64,000 nt of DNA, taken from positions 558,001 through 622,000 of the forward strand of contig JAPWGK010000023.1 in the NCBI GenBank assembly GCA_029641185.1. Direction: 5' to 3'. Both the position numbers and the translations under genes were made by a program. Shown here piece after piece: positions 44,707 to 56,068 of the stretch. How positions within the stretch are numbered: the first letter of the stretch is position 1; each line of letters opens with the position of its first letter. The DNA comes from Pseudofabraea citricarpa (lineage: Eukaryota; Ascomycota; Leotiomycetes; Helotiales; Dermateaceae). A model generated the notes under the pieces. It ran no database searches, was not told the DNA's origin, and saw nothing but the letters and a program-made list of their open reading frames with translations.

Positions 44707-47691
44707 TAGCGTGTAGTACTATATCAAAGAATAATAACAAGTAGACCCTCTCGGAACTAGGAGATGCAAGATAGCAGAGGCCTCCCGTATCTTCATCGGC
44801 GTTTGGTAGCCAAATGATTCTCTTCTTCGCATTTTATGCTGTCCGCACTTCTTTGAGCTTCATGTATACTCTATGATTACACAACAGTTGAACGAGATCT
44901 TGATTTTGGTCTGTTGTAATTCCACCCTTTCTATTATGCATGGTCTTGGGAATGTCCAAGATAATAGCTCTCAATGGGCAGTATTCGGGGTCATCGCTCT
45001 CTAAAAAGGAATCATTAGCCTTTAAGATGTAAGAATCTGGTTCAAACTCGAACTCTTTATCTTTGAGGTTCCATAATTCTTCTATTCTGGGTTTGAAATC
45101 CAGAAAATCCGGGTAGTTATAGAGCCATTCATCTGATAAATCAACGATACTTTTTTGATCAATGAGGTTGTTGAAAGGCATCGAGGTTTTCATTTCCATG
45201 TTTTTGTGTACGATATCAGGCTCTTGCACCGTCGATGTTATATGCTTTTCATCGCTTTGTCCAGTAGACCTTGGCTTGGGAGACGTCTCACTAGTACTCG
45301 CATTTGTGCTGCAACCCCAAAGTATATACGGGACCTCAAAACCAACATGCCAATAGAAGTCTCTCCAGCCATCAGCCTGAAACATTTCAGCTTCTTTGGT
45401 TTCCTCATTTAATTGACCTGGAAAGAACCCGTTTCGCGAAGAACTTCGAAGTAAGACATCTTTTGCTATCTTTGACATTTCTTCAGGGGGCCTGAAGTTG
45501 ATTTGAAGATTCTTGGTTCCCATCAGCAATGCCAATGCATATCGTAATGGATTGCCCCATCTTGAATCTTGATTCTCCTTGTGGAATTTCTGGGCATCAG
45601 TCGTGGCTTTCCATAGACTGTCCGATTTGGTGAAGAATGGGGTCTTCGCTTCGTAGAACAGTGCAGTATCTCTAGAACGATATTTGAATCTGTTTTCTGA
45701 TAGCGAACGCCCCACAGCAAGCATTCTTTCACTAGAAGCGGTGTTCTCTGTGGTGAATCGCCTAAGAACATGTCGTTGAAATTCTGCTGCAGAGTAGTCC
45801 CATGAAAGCGAATTCCCTTCTGCTTTTTTGGACTTCTTTTTAAGTTCTTTGCCCAAACCAAGTCCCTCAACAGACTGGAGAACTCTCCATATCCAGACAT
45901 GGTCTTCCAGACGGTAGCTTTGATACCCAGCACGTTCCGCACCTGCAGAACGAGGAAATGCATAAAAGCCACGTTTGTTGCGCTCGTCTAATTCTTTGAT
46001 CCAAGGACGAATACAACTCTCAATAAATTCCCTATCGTGATCTCCGATCTTCATGGCGAAATCTGCAAGCTTGAGAATCTGGAACGGCGTATCTGCCAGT
46101 GACTTTTTACCGAGGATGTCTTCTCTGGACCACTCATTTTCGATTACTTCGCCTGTGGCCCAATAACCCGATCCAAAAGAACCATTATCGAGTCTAGCTT
46201 GTCTTATCCATATCAAGTGTGCTCTGCATGTATTTTCTATTCTTTTGCGTAGTAAACTAGAGAATTCCCATTCGCAGACCACTCGCTCATTTTTACCGCA
46301 CTCACAAGGAGCAAAATGAGGTTCTGAAGTCATTCCCTTGAGGAACTCAAACATGGAAAGCAGAAATTGGAATGCAAAACTGGCACTGATCAGCTGGGAA
46401 CATCTTCGAAATACAACTCTTTGACTTACAAGCTTGCAGATGTGACGAGTCGATATCCTGACATATCTCCACACGTTAGAGCAACGGCATCTTCTTTCTC
46501 ACTCGTGCTCTCGCAGCCTTTTTTGAGCGAATCGGCTTCTTTGGGCTTGGGTTCTTCGGTGGTGTTGTGTTCGGAGTTAACGTCTTCAGATTTGTCCTTC
46601 GTGGGCTTGGTAGGTACCGGGATGCTACATACTGAAAGTATGTGTTCCAAGTTACGCCGCATGATGAAATCCAAATGTGGATCAGGTGCGAATGGCAATT
46701 TCCTAAACGAGGTGCTTTTAAACGCATTATCCATACTAAGAAATTCGGAGTCAGAGATCAAACACCTTTTCCAGTCGATCTCTTTTGGCATAAGCTGCAA
46801 CCTAAATGCCTCAGTTATTTCCAGTGGCTTTCCTGGTTCCACTGAAAACCCATCTGCTCCAGGCTTCAGTTTCAAGGCATAGCGATTTTCGTTCGAGTCG
46901 TCAACTTTTTCAAGTTCTTGGACCTCACCATTCACCGAAAGGGAAATAATCAAGGCAACCGCGTCGGGACAGTCTTCTTCATTTCCCAACCCACCACGCA
47001 GAGTAACACCTCTATGAACCAGGATCACACTGTATCCATGCGGCCCTAGAATAGGGAAGTATCGTGAACGTGTGTCGTTAAAATCATAATCAGGATCCAA
47101 GAATTCGAGCTCTCGTATCCGGAACCAGTCCAGTGTAATAGTCAACTGCGACGAGTCTGATATTAACTTAACAGGCTCCCCTTTCGTTTCGTAATGGCTG
47201 CGCTGAAAAACGGTACCCTGAGATGCGAAGTGCTGCGTAGTTATGGTAAAATCATCATTAGGGTTTGAAGTCAATCGTGGCCAGCGATCATGAATGAACT
47301 CCGATCCCCACGGATTTTCGAATGCCTTGTCGATCTCCGGTGGAGTATCTTTCCCCAAAGAAAACCCTATTCCGAGGCCTTCCGCGCCCCAGCGGTCCAT
47401 GAGCTCATCCGCCCGAAGCTGAACAAAATACGGCTCCGATATCTCTTCTAGATCTACCGAGAAAAAACCACATCGACCAGCCCCGAGAAACCTGGTGATC
47501 TGTATCAAATTTCCAAATGCGTTGACACTTGCTGTTGTGCCTTTGTCTCCATAAGATGCATATGTCACTGTTTCCCTCGCTACCTGGTCTGCTTCTTTAG
47601 GAATCGCGACGCACTCTTCTTCCCTGAGCTTATATGTCGGTATTTCTCTGCTTGGAGTACCTGGTAGGCGCCTTATCAGCTTTCGCAACAT

Positions 47692-48753
47692 ACACGCCTC
47701 TCTACATCACCTACCAAACACGAACTCTCGGAATTCATCATCATCCGGACTCGTAGGAAGTTCGAGGAAACTGAAAGTATTGGAAGTGTCATCTGGCTCA
47801 TTGGCAGATTCTTGAGTATTTAAGGACTAGTCATCTGACTCCGAAGGACTTGTGTTTGAGGGCATATGAGTCTCGCTCATGTCGATAGTAATACAAGTGG
47901 TATTGCACACAGAAACAAAATCCGGGAATTTTGAAGTTTATACTACCGAAATACAGCGAGGCTATGTGGCATCATTTTATGCTCGTGCAATGCGTCCTAT
48001 TTTTGATTGATAAGAGATGAAGAATTTTGCAAGTTGGGGGCCACAGATCATCTGCGTGCCTCGTATCCACATCTGGCCAGCTGCAGCTCTACACGACGCT
48101 TATTCGTGATTATTCAGCCATTAAACCATGCTCCTAACAATTTATCATTGGACCAAATAGTGAGGTTGATATGAACTGAGGAATTCTGATGTATCATTAT
48201 CGCGAGTTGCGTAAGCTGCAGCTACTTGCAAGGCTTTTATTCGTGGATTTACTATTTTTGTGGAAGCTGGCTTACTTTCTTGCTATCTTCGTCCTGTAAA
48301 CTTCTCACTTATATCGTCGATTTGAATTGTTATCAGGGGATCTTAGCATCACAAAGAAAGCAAATATGTATATAATGCATACGGATGCGGCCCGCGAGAA
48401 TTGTTATGGATAATAAAGTGAAAGAGTGGAACGCATATCCTAGAATCATGATAGGTATGCAGTTAACTCGAGAAGATGGCTGAAGCTTTTGGAATAACTT
48501 CAAGTCGCTCCCCCCTATCTTCATCGAGAAACTCATTGATATTAGACCGCCCTCCCAGATAGCATGAAGACCCAGGCCTGAATGTGGTGTGTAAATAGTA
48601 GACTTCAGGCCAATAAACACATATACCACCCAAGGAAAAGTTTGGATGGCGTCGACCATGCAAGACGAATCGCACTTTTTAATGTTTATGAAACATTTTG
48701 TCCAGACTTGAAACGTTCGTCGAAGAAGCAAGCCACCTCATAGTCAATTGATC
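47692..48753. other. Intergenic region
   Basis: This is the promoter side of the CorA-like gene and the 3' flank of the 2EXR gene. A frame at 48731-48333 lacks recognisable content and an ATG-supported domain. No repeat or RNA was recognised. Confidence 0.45.
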
Positions 48754-49995
48754 TCAATCTTCGCTGTCCTCTGCATCATCCTCGTCCTCAACATCGTCCA
48801 AATCGGATTCTTCGTAGTCTGAGAACTCATCTACTGGCATGTAATCATATTTATCTGGAATGTATTCTCCTGTTCGGTGTTCCCAGGTATCTTTTAAAGT
48901 TCTCCAGAAAACTCGATCGAGGCGCGAGTTCTCATCAAGCTCAACAGCTTCACTTTGCGCTGATATCGCGACCAGCACATCAATGGTCGGTATGAAAATG
49001 TTCCTCTTATGAGAATCCTTAGATATAGCAAGCTCTGCTAAATCAAAGACAAATTCTGCCGCATCGTTTCGAGTGGTATATGGTATGGTAGGTTGGATGG
49101 TTTCAAAGGCTTGAGCGAAGGTCTCTTCATGTCGAGATGTTTCTAAATCTTCAGAGGGCAGGACGATAGTGAGTGTTTGAACATTGCCAAAGTATCGAGA
49201 CCAGATGACAGGCTTGCTGTTTGCTGGATATATGAGGGTTGACCACAGGAGATAATCGATAGCAACATGGCGTATCCCGCTAAAGACACTTTTTAGCTGA
49301 CTTTCAAGCGCAGGTTTGTCTGCCAACGCCTTATTCTCTATCATAGGATGCTGCGGACCATTCATATCCCTCGTATCACCTATAAATTCCTTGAAGTCGG
49401 TGAAATAAAAGATGTCATATGCTTCTCTCACGTAAATGAATTTGTCCTGGTCGCAATAGGAAAAGGGTGCAACGCATGGCCATAACGTGTAAATCTTCAG
49501 TCCAAAGTTCCGTACAGCTTGCGAAGTGTGTAATATACTTGGCATCGGGTATTGTTGTCGACCAATTGGGGAGACAATGCTGAGTTTGACACCCGATTGT
49601 TCATAATCTTCAAGGTTGTAGCCAGCTGGATAAGGAGCAATGAACTGGAAACGAGGGGGCTCATGAAATGACGCCAAGGTCCAGATTGCATGTTGAATCT
49701 CAAGTGGCAAGTCGCAAAAGCGTGTGAACGAGGCTGATGTCCATGTAGGTCCTCCTGCTGATGGTCTCTCATCCGTAACAGTATTTGGATTTCTGGAGCT
49801 AACGCGTCGCGGTACTCGACGAACTCTACGAAGCAGCGAAGAACCCACTCCAGGCCCTGGGGGAGACATCCTTGATTGAGGATGAATGAAGTTGTCGATG
49901 GTTGTGGATGTCAAAGGAGGGAGGCTGGTGAATTGGGTCGTCGTGTAATCAAAATCACGTGGGGCCAAGAGCGCCATGCATTTCCTCATTTTCAT
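48754..49995 (-). CDS. 2EXR domain protein
   Basis: A single-exon protein with a 2EXR domain, a common fungal domain of unknown function often expanded in Leotiomycetes. The signature is FTRFCDLPLEIQHAIWTLAS, followed by FHEPPRFQF. The tail is strongly acidic (residues after EFSDYEESDLDD). The frame extends upstream to 50025, but the first ATG is at 49995 (413 residues). A later ATG at 49869 (SPPGPGVGSS) would give 371 residues, and the choice is uncertain. The leader has an Arg-rich patch (RRVRRVPRRVSSR). No membrane segment was seen. Confidence 0.78.
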   Translation of the reverse strand: MKMRKCMALLAPRDFDYTTTQFTSLPPLTSTTIDNFIHPQSRMSPPGPGVGSSLLRRVRRVPRRVSSRNPNTVTDERPSAGGPTWTSASFTRFCDLPLEIQHAIWTLASFHEPPRFQFIAPYPAGYNLEDYEQSGVKLSIVSPIGRQQYPMPSILHTSQAVRNFGLKIYTLWPCVAPFSYCDQDKFIYVREAYDIFYFTDFKEFIGDTRDMNGPQHPMIENKALADKPALESQLKSVFSGIRHVAIDYLLWSTLIYPANSKPVIWSRYFGNVQTLTIVLPSEDLETSRHEETFAQAFETIQPTIPYTTRNDAAEFVFDLAELAISKDSHKRNIFIPTIDVLVAISAQSEAVELDENSRLDRVFWRTLKDTWEHRTGEYIPDKYDYMPVDEFSDYEESDLDDVEDEDDAEDSED

Positions 49996-50197
49996 TTTTG
50001 TATATTCTGCATTTACTCCTGCCACGACTTACTCAGCGAATGGTTCTCAATTTCCAAGCATGAAGCTAAGATTCATCTTCAAATTTTATTTTTGAGACTG
50101 AAATGATTCAAATCAAGTACATTCTTACTTCTAAAACCACTTCAAGCTCATTACATACACAAAAAGATGTCAAAAATGAACCAAGTAACTTCTAATT

Positions 50198-50768
50198 TTA
50201 ATTAGGCATTCGAAAACGTTTGGAATTACTCTCGGGTTTTGCTATATCTTGAAGAGCATATCTTTCGATTGTCAAATTTGAGATATGTTGCAAATGTGTA
50301 TTATCGGCCGTTGTCCAACTGTAAAAGAGTTAGACTTGATATAATAATTTACATTGAAGAATAAGGCTTGTCATACCAGTCCACAACTTTCTCCAAGGTC
50401 TCGAGGCAGTTTTCGATAGTCGTCATCAATTGATTAGTGCTCGGCCTTTTATAATACCAATAACACCGTCCTGCGAGCCGTTCGTAGAGACGGCCTTGCC
50501 CCCACAGGTTCTCTAGCCTGGAAATGTTGTTGTGAAGCAGTTGCAGGTTTTTCATAGTTTTGACATATTGCTTATCGTATATATCTTCAAGTTCTTTGTC
50601 ATACACTGGAAATGATTTCCCAAGTCCGTTTTTCAACCTTATTCGGTCATTGAAGTTCTCAAGTCTATCTCTGATAAGACCTGGAAGGTTCCCAGCGAAG
50701 ATTTCGCTGTTGTGCATCCGGTCTATACCCCGAAGAGATTCAATGATTAAGTTACCGATATCTGCCAT
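50198..50768 (-). CDS. Small helical protein, hypothetical
   Basis: Two exons (50768-50377, 50318-50198; 58-bp intron with TCTAAC branch and ACAG acceptor) give 513 nt and 170 residues. The open frame continues upstream past the ATG but only with a TTG, so I use MADIGNLII. It is predicted mostly helical (LRGIDRMHNSEIFAGN, LQLLHNNISRLENLWGQG, IENCLETLEKVVD), without signal or membrane segments. No family was recognised. It lies 467 bp downstream of the Hsp70-like gene in the same orientation, so a functional link with that ATPase is possible but unproven. Without the second exon the protein would end 14 residues after the splice site in an unrelated tail. Confidence 0.65.
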
Positions 50769-51235
50769 TGTTGATTTCAAACGACCGAGAAAGTAGAATA
50801 TGGGGTTGTAAATTCGTGTATCGATACTTTAGCAAATTCGCACATGTACCTTATATATTTTAATTGTTGATCTAATCATTATTTCGAACCATTGTTTCAT
50901 AATAACTTGTAAATAAATCACTATGAAAAATGCCAACAAATGAATATGACCAAAGTTTTCTAATATATGACTCAGCTATTGTAACATTAGACAAGACTGC
51001 TTGAAAACATTTGAGGCTTAACAGTCATATTGTACAGATGATTTAAATTTGGAATAAATCATGACACCAAGCAATTGGTTAATAAAAGTTGAAACTTATC
51101 GTCACTGTCTAACTAGCTAGAAGACAAGATATCACCTGCAATTTTTCAAAAGATTTACTTTGGATAAACGAACATAAAATGCATTCATGATCACTAGCTT
51201 CACTTGCCTCAAGTATCCTACTTAGATGTCCTATT
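50769..51235. other. Intergenic region
   Basis: This 467-bp AT-rich region lies between the Hsp70-like gene and the helical protein gene on the same strand. No further feature was seen. Confidence 0.5.
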
Positions 51236-52794
51236 CTAAGACTTCTTCCAAAAACGAAGCCCACTCTGGAAGCTCGAGTGCTTAGGTTCCTGTTTCTTTA
51301 TTCTTTCCAACTGCTCCGACGATGGTTGCTGAAGAGCATACGGGCGGTAGTAGGAGGCCAGGCCATGTGCGACAGCAGTGAGACTAATGAGATTAGTTCA
51401 GTGATAAGTATCAATAATTATAAAGTGCTTCCTACGGATCTTGTAATGATTTGACCTCGCAATGCTTTTCAAAACTTTGCCGGTTAGAAGGTATGACATG
51501 ATGTTCGATGCTTTCACGGATGAATTCCATCAGTGCACCACCACCTGCCATAAGAACAGTGTCCTATTACAAGATTCAGTTAGAGGCACAAAATTTGAGA
51601 CTTTTGAGTTCTTACAAACTTTCGTTGATTGTTTCGCTGAAGAACGTACTCAATTTGTCTTCCTAAATCATCAATATACTTGTTCAACACACTTTTCATC
51701 TCTTCCCTTCAGTGAGTTAGTGAAGCAAACATGGGCGATTTGAGATGAAAACATACCTGAGGATAATGACTTGTTCCTCGTTAGGTTCCGAGAAATTGAA
51801 CCAACCCACATCTTCTTTGCGAAGGCTAAAGGTGCTAAGGTATGATTTCCACTTTTGGCTCTTCATGCTTGTTGAGACACAATGTCTCATGGCTGCTTCT
51901 TTGAGGCTCGTATCACCTACTTGTGATTTATGTGCCTTCGCTATCATTAGGTCTAGAACCTGATGCTGGAGATATACGAGAGATATTTCACTCTGATCGT
52001 AGAAGTGAATAGTAGCTAGGTTCCATCTGTTAGAGCCTTTGCGATAGGCTGCCGCAACATCAACAGTCGAACCTCCTATGTCAAAAACGAGGACTTCTCT
52101 CGAAATCCTAGTGGGAGAATTAAGTAAATGGTCCGCTATACCAGGCAAAGTGGCATAGTTAATTACTGCAAGGCCCTCGGAAGCGCCAATGGCGACAAGA
52201 AGGTTACTCTTCTCGGCACCATCAGGAACATGAAAAGACTGTCGTGCAGCATCCTCCACCTCCCTAAGAAAGCGTGATTTCACGGTGCTAGAAATCTCGC
52301 ATGGATACGCGAGATAGATGATTATCTTTTTCTGGGCTTCGAGGGCTTCGCTAACCGCGGATTTGAGAGCATCCTCGACGGAGATGTAATGAAAGAGACG
52401 GTACATGAAAGTGTGACAATCGACAAAAGCCTTGTCTATTTCTATGGCAGTGGTGCCTTCTTTCGGAACAAACATCTTTTCTTTGAAGCCATAACGGGTT
52501 TGGTCATCTGGTAAATATTCTGACTGGAATCCGAAGTCTGAATTTGTGGTCGAATAGGATGTCGGCACCTTGTGGCCCTCTTCACCACCAGGCCACATTA
52601 CCATCGTCTTCACGGTAGGGTCATTCATAGCAGCCCAACATACCGCTTCAAGAAGGAGAAAGATTTAAACATAAGCTAAGCCACTTTACAGTATTCGGTA
52701 TGAAGTTCTACTTACCAGTGCCTGTCATTCCAAAGTCAACGGCGATAATCACGCCTCGATTAGGATTTTGAACGCTATTAAAGACATCAGTCAT
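51236..52794 (-). CDS. Hsp70-like ATPase-domain protein
   Basis: A divergent Hsp70/actin-fold protein. Five exons (52794-52716, 52645-51757, 51706-51616, 51563-51436, 51383-51236) total 1,335 nt and 444 residues. Phosphate loop 1 is VIIAVDFGMTGTAVCWA, loop 2 is LVFDIGGSTVDVAAAY, the adenosine motif is VLMAGGGALMEF, and DPLTAVAHGLASYYRP matches the Hsp70 nucleotide-domain end. No substrate-binding domain follows: the protein stops about 30 residues later in a basic tail. This size and design resemble fungal HSPA12-like proteins more than chaperone Hsp70s. Cellular role unknown. Confidence 0.85.
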
Positions 52795-53850
52795 AAGAAT
52801 GAGTAGAGGGGCGTGACAGAGATCCAGACCCCCATGCCACTTCCTCCTCAGTCGTATAGTGTTCATATGCCATGAGTAAAAATGTTTTCTCCAAAACCAT
52901 AGATTTAGAATTAGATACTAGGTATAATACAATTTCAGTAGCTTATAAAGTTAATAATAGAGGGAAACGGAGATTATCTTAAACCAAAGAGGAGCCTTAC
53001 GGGTAGATGCATATGGTTGTACAAGTCAAGGAAAGATGGGAGGGACAAGACCGACGAGTCTGTACAGTATGTGCATGCGTACCATTTAGCTGGTTCCCAA
53101 GTAACATCACTTGTAGCGGAATTATCATGCTTTTGCACATGCGACATTGAGTAACGCAATCTGTGGTGTTTTCATAAACATGCACATTCACAAACATGCA
53201 TATCCACAAACATACACATTCACAAACATTCGCAAACATTCACATACTATACCAAATCAAATAGACCAAAGCTTGCAAGGACTTTGTAGAGAATTGCGGG
53301 TTCCCACAGATTGATATTGGCTACACGAGTGCGGAAGTTTTGTGTGGATTCGTACAACCCTTGCATAGCATATCTGCATGTTAAAGTGATACGAATCAAG
53401 AGTCTGATGATGTGTTTCTAGGTAAGTTGAAAGTAGGATTGACGATGTTGTATGCAAACAAGGTTTGCTCGGTATCAGGTAGTAGGCAAGGGAGGCTGCA
53501 GTCATTCTCTGCATCATGTTTACACTTGGATGATGCAATGAGAACATTGTTTGTTCGGCATTGAATGATGGGGGAAAAGGCTCTGCGTCTTATTTTCACT
53601 TACCTGATGCAATCATAAGCAAACATCCACCTATAACATTCGAATCCCTTACACAATGCATTGCATAATACGACAGGGATTTAGCACCAAGTGTCGCTCG
53701 AGACAATGTTCAGTCTAAAGTAGTATGTTGATTCCCTCAATTCACTGGAAGGTCGCGTGATCACACATTAATTAAGAGGAGCGCGCTTTCAACTCTATCA
53801 ATTCTCGACGCTACCTTTACACCTTCGTTGCTCGTTTTTCACCATCAACC
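52795..53850. other. Intergenic region with short tandem repeat
   Basis: This is the divergent promoter between the Hsp70-like gene and the orphan membrane protein. It contains a 16-bp tandem repeat at 53179-53226. No gene was recognised. Confidence 0.5.
53179..53226 (+). repeat. 16-bp minisatellite, three units
   Basis: Three adjacent 16-bp units (53179-53194, 53195-53210, 53211-53226) share the pattern CATRCAYATYCACAAA. They are followed by two shortened units to 53246. Confidence 0.8.
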
Positions 53851-54981
53851 ATGGCTGCTCTACGACCATATGCTGTTATTATCATTGCAGTATGTACGGC
53901 AATTACTGCCGCTATCCTGACTGCACTCACCATGGTCTTTGTTAGGCGATCGAGATGCAAGAAACGCCCATCAGTCCAAAAAGATCTGACCACGTCTGAT
54001 CGGAAGATCCGACCTGTATTCCTTGATCAATATGAGGATGTCATCAATCATCGCGTCCAGCCTCGTCAAGTTATCAACCGCTTTAAAAGCTTACGCGACG
54101 CTATTCGCATTCTTATTATGCAATGCACGCGCAAACCCATTCACCATGATCTGCAGACTATCGTTGCCGATTTCGAAAGAACAATTGAAGCTAATGCCTA
54201 CACGGATCCCATCTCATCATTTACCATTGCGCAAACAGTGACACTCATGCTCTCACCGGATGCAGAGGTGCACTCAGCAGCGATATCTCATGTTCTCTGT
54301 TGGCTTATCTTCCGGAATATCACCCTACAATGCGATGCTTCGTGGTCTTTACTGTGCTCGGAATTTGTCGCTCTTGCAAAGAAATGCCCTCGACAGAGCT
54401 TAGGTAAGCCCTCTTTCCAGCCAAGGTTAGCTTTGCTAATAAGTTTCAGAAACTCGGCAGAATCATCTCTTCGAGAAATGGCGAGTCCAAACAACGTGGC
54501 TCATGTGGCCAAGAGTTGTTCCAACTGAGAACGAGACGCTTGAACGTTCCTGGCCTGCTCTAAATCCGGCTGCATGCGCTCGCCTCAGCGAGTTCATCCA
54601 CAATCTCCTCTCTCCTATCGTAGATTTCCGCCGAGGACTGTTAGATGATGTGCTGAAAACTGCTAGTCTAGAGGCACTATTCATGCAGTCATGCCTAGCA
54701 CCGTTTCAGGTCTCTTTCGACTTACAAAGTGAATATCGCCAAACTTCCAAGCTACCTGCGGCAGACCTGACTACTGGACGAGCAGAAGGCGATTTGATGC
54801 ACAACCATGGTCTAGATATTCCAACATGGGAATGGGAAGGGATCGAGAGGAAGACGTCAATTCAAGACAAAATCAAACTAAGCCACGAAGATCCCCTAGC
54901 CATGTAGGTCTCCCTGAACTAATTGATAGTGATTTTGCTAACTCAAGGTCCGAAAAAGTCTCCTCTTCCCCGCTCTTGTAG
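53851..54981 (+). CDS. Hypothetical single-pass membrane protein
   Basis: Three exons (53851-54403, 54450-54903, 54948-54981) total 1,041 nt and 346 residues. Residues 7-31 form one hydrophobic helix (YAVIIIAVCTAITAAILTAL) followed by a basic stop-transfer segment (RRSRCKKRP), so the bulk is probably cytosolic. The body is helical with no recognised domain (FKSLRDAIRILIMQ, LCSEFVALAKKCPRQSL, RLSEFIHNLLSPIVDF). Exon 3 supplies only the last 11 residues. The alternative is a stop immediately after DPLAM if that intron is not used. It looks lineage-restricted. Confidence 0.62.
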
Positions 54982-55646
54982 CGTATGGAACGGCAGAAGG
55001 TATCATGGTCACGCAGCCAGCAGTTATTATTGAGGCTGATATGTACTACCCTGACCCCTATCCAGCCATCCCTCGAGAAGAGACTCGGTGATAAAGCGAA
55101 TGCTCGAGGAAGGTGAGTAGAACAATACAATAATGAAAGAGACAATTGAGGGAAACTCGAAAGGAGCTATCTGCAGAGGATAAAAAGATTCCAAAGCCCT
55201 GATACTCAATGGTTTCGATAGTTAATTCCAATCAGCTTTCAAGAATTAACATAAAAAACTGTTCAGTACGCCCTCCCTTGAATTCTCTTTTGATGATAAG
55301 TGTATTTTAAGTTCCCAAACATGGTGTGGGCATTCTTAACGCGAGAAGTGCCTGGTGTAATCGTTTTGGTTCTTCAAAACAGAAATGGGGGTCTTCAATG
55401 CCGTCACTGTTTCGATGGTGTGATTGCACAGCCCAAGATATGACATGCTCGACAAGCGCTCGATATCGGGAACAAAAGTGTCTTACTTAAACCACTTTCA
55501 CCCGCAGTTCTAGTATGAGTAATATAACGGCAACATAGTATCTTCGAGAGTTAATCCACATAATCCCAAACCCAAAAGCCTATTTTCAAGAGTTGAGGAT
55601 GTCCAGCTTTGATTTGGTATGGATTGGCAATTAAGCGACGTACCGG

Positions 55647-55904
55647 TTAACAGCCCCCCAAGTCCTTACTCCCCGCCTTATGAACATATTTCGGTCTCTT
55701 TAAGATGGCGTGCGGATTTTTTCTTCTGGTGGAGCCTATTAGGATTCCCAGCATTGTGGCATTGCTGGCCCTCAAGTATCCTGCTGGATAAATGCCATGG
55801 CTGATTTTATAGTTGGCTAGAAGGATAGCAGAATGAAGAACCCGAAGAGAGATGAGACAAAAGTTTTCAATATGAGAATAAAACTTCTCAGAGGCTAACT
55901 TCAT
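55647..55904 (-). pseudogene. Fragment of a fungal transcription-factor domain
   Basis: Minus-strand translation gives LRVLHSAILLANYKISHGIY followed by PAGYLRASNATMLGI. This resembles the Fungal_trans segment seen intact in the Zn2Cys6 gene of this window (LFITLFEIVHGLYPAAYISLGA). No zinc cluster or flanking domain was found, so I read it as a relic. The similarity is short and could mislead. Confidence 0.35.
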
Positions 55905-56068
55905 GCCAAAGGGATTTCAGGCTAAGTTTGGATAACCAACTGCAAATACTTGGGAAATAATTACCACAAAGAGATTTTGTCTCAGCCAGTATCTTATCTC
56001 CCAATAGCTAGATGGCCTTCATATCTGTAGGGAAACAGGCGTGATTAGCTTGATCGGAGCCTAAGGTA

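Larger units (their letters stand above)
41992..47691 (-). pseudogene. Large composite CorA-like membrane protein gene, disrupted by mariner
   Basis: One gene is now in pieces: exon 1 47691-46430, a 50-bp intron (46429-46380), then exon 2 46379-44707 and, beyond the mariner insertion, 43373-41992. Omitting the element and one TA gives 4,317 nt, exactly 1,439 codons, open except for TAA at 44836-44834 (codon 936). Exon 1 encodes an N-terminal domain (ETVTYASYGDKGTTASVNAFG, GAGRCGFFSVDLEE, IHDRWPRLT) known from large fungal hypothetical proteins. The middle (IWIRQARLDNGSFGSGYW, PWIKELDERNKRGFYAF, LEDHVWIW) resembles a helical-barrel glycosidase fold. The C-terminal part has NYFFDDT, NRWRTEFHLSSYQLL and two membrane helices (FFTYVTVIFLPLGFATAIFS and PLIGMVVTAIITLLLTVLAL), as in CorA/ZntB-like proteins. 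No GMN loop is seen. Residual truncated products are possible. Confidence 0.85.

Noticed and set aside
44811..44858. A tiny intron removing the TAA in the CorA-type gene
   Set aside because: The only possible GT-AG span is about 24 bp, far below the smallest intron seen here, and flanking residues are continuous in frame.
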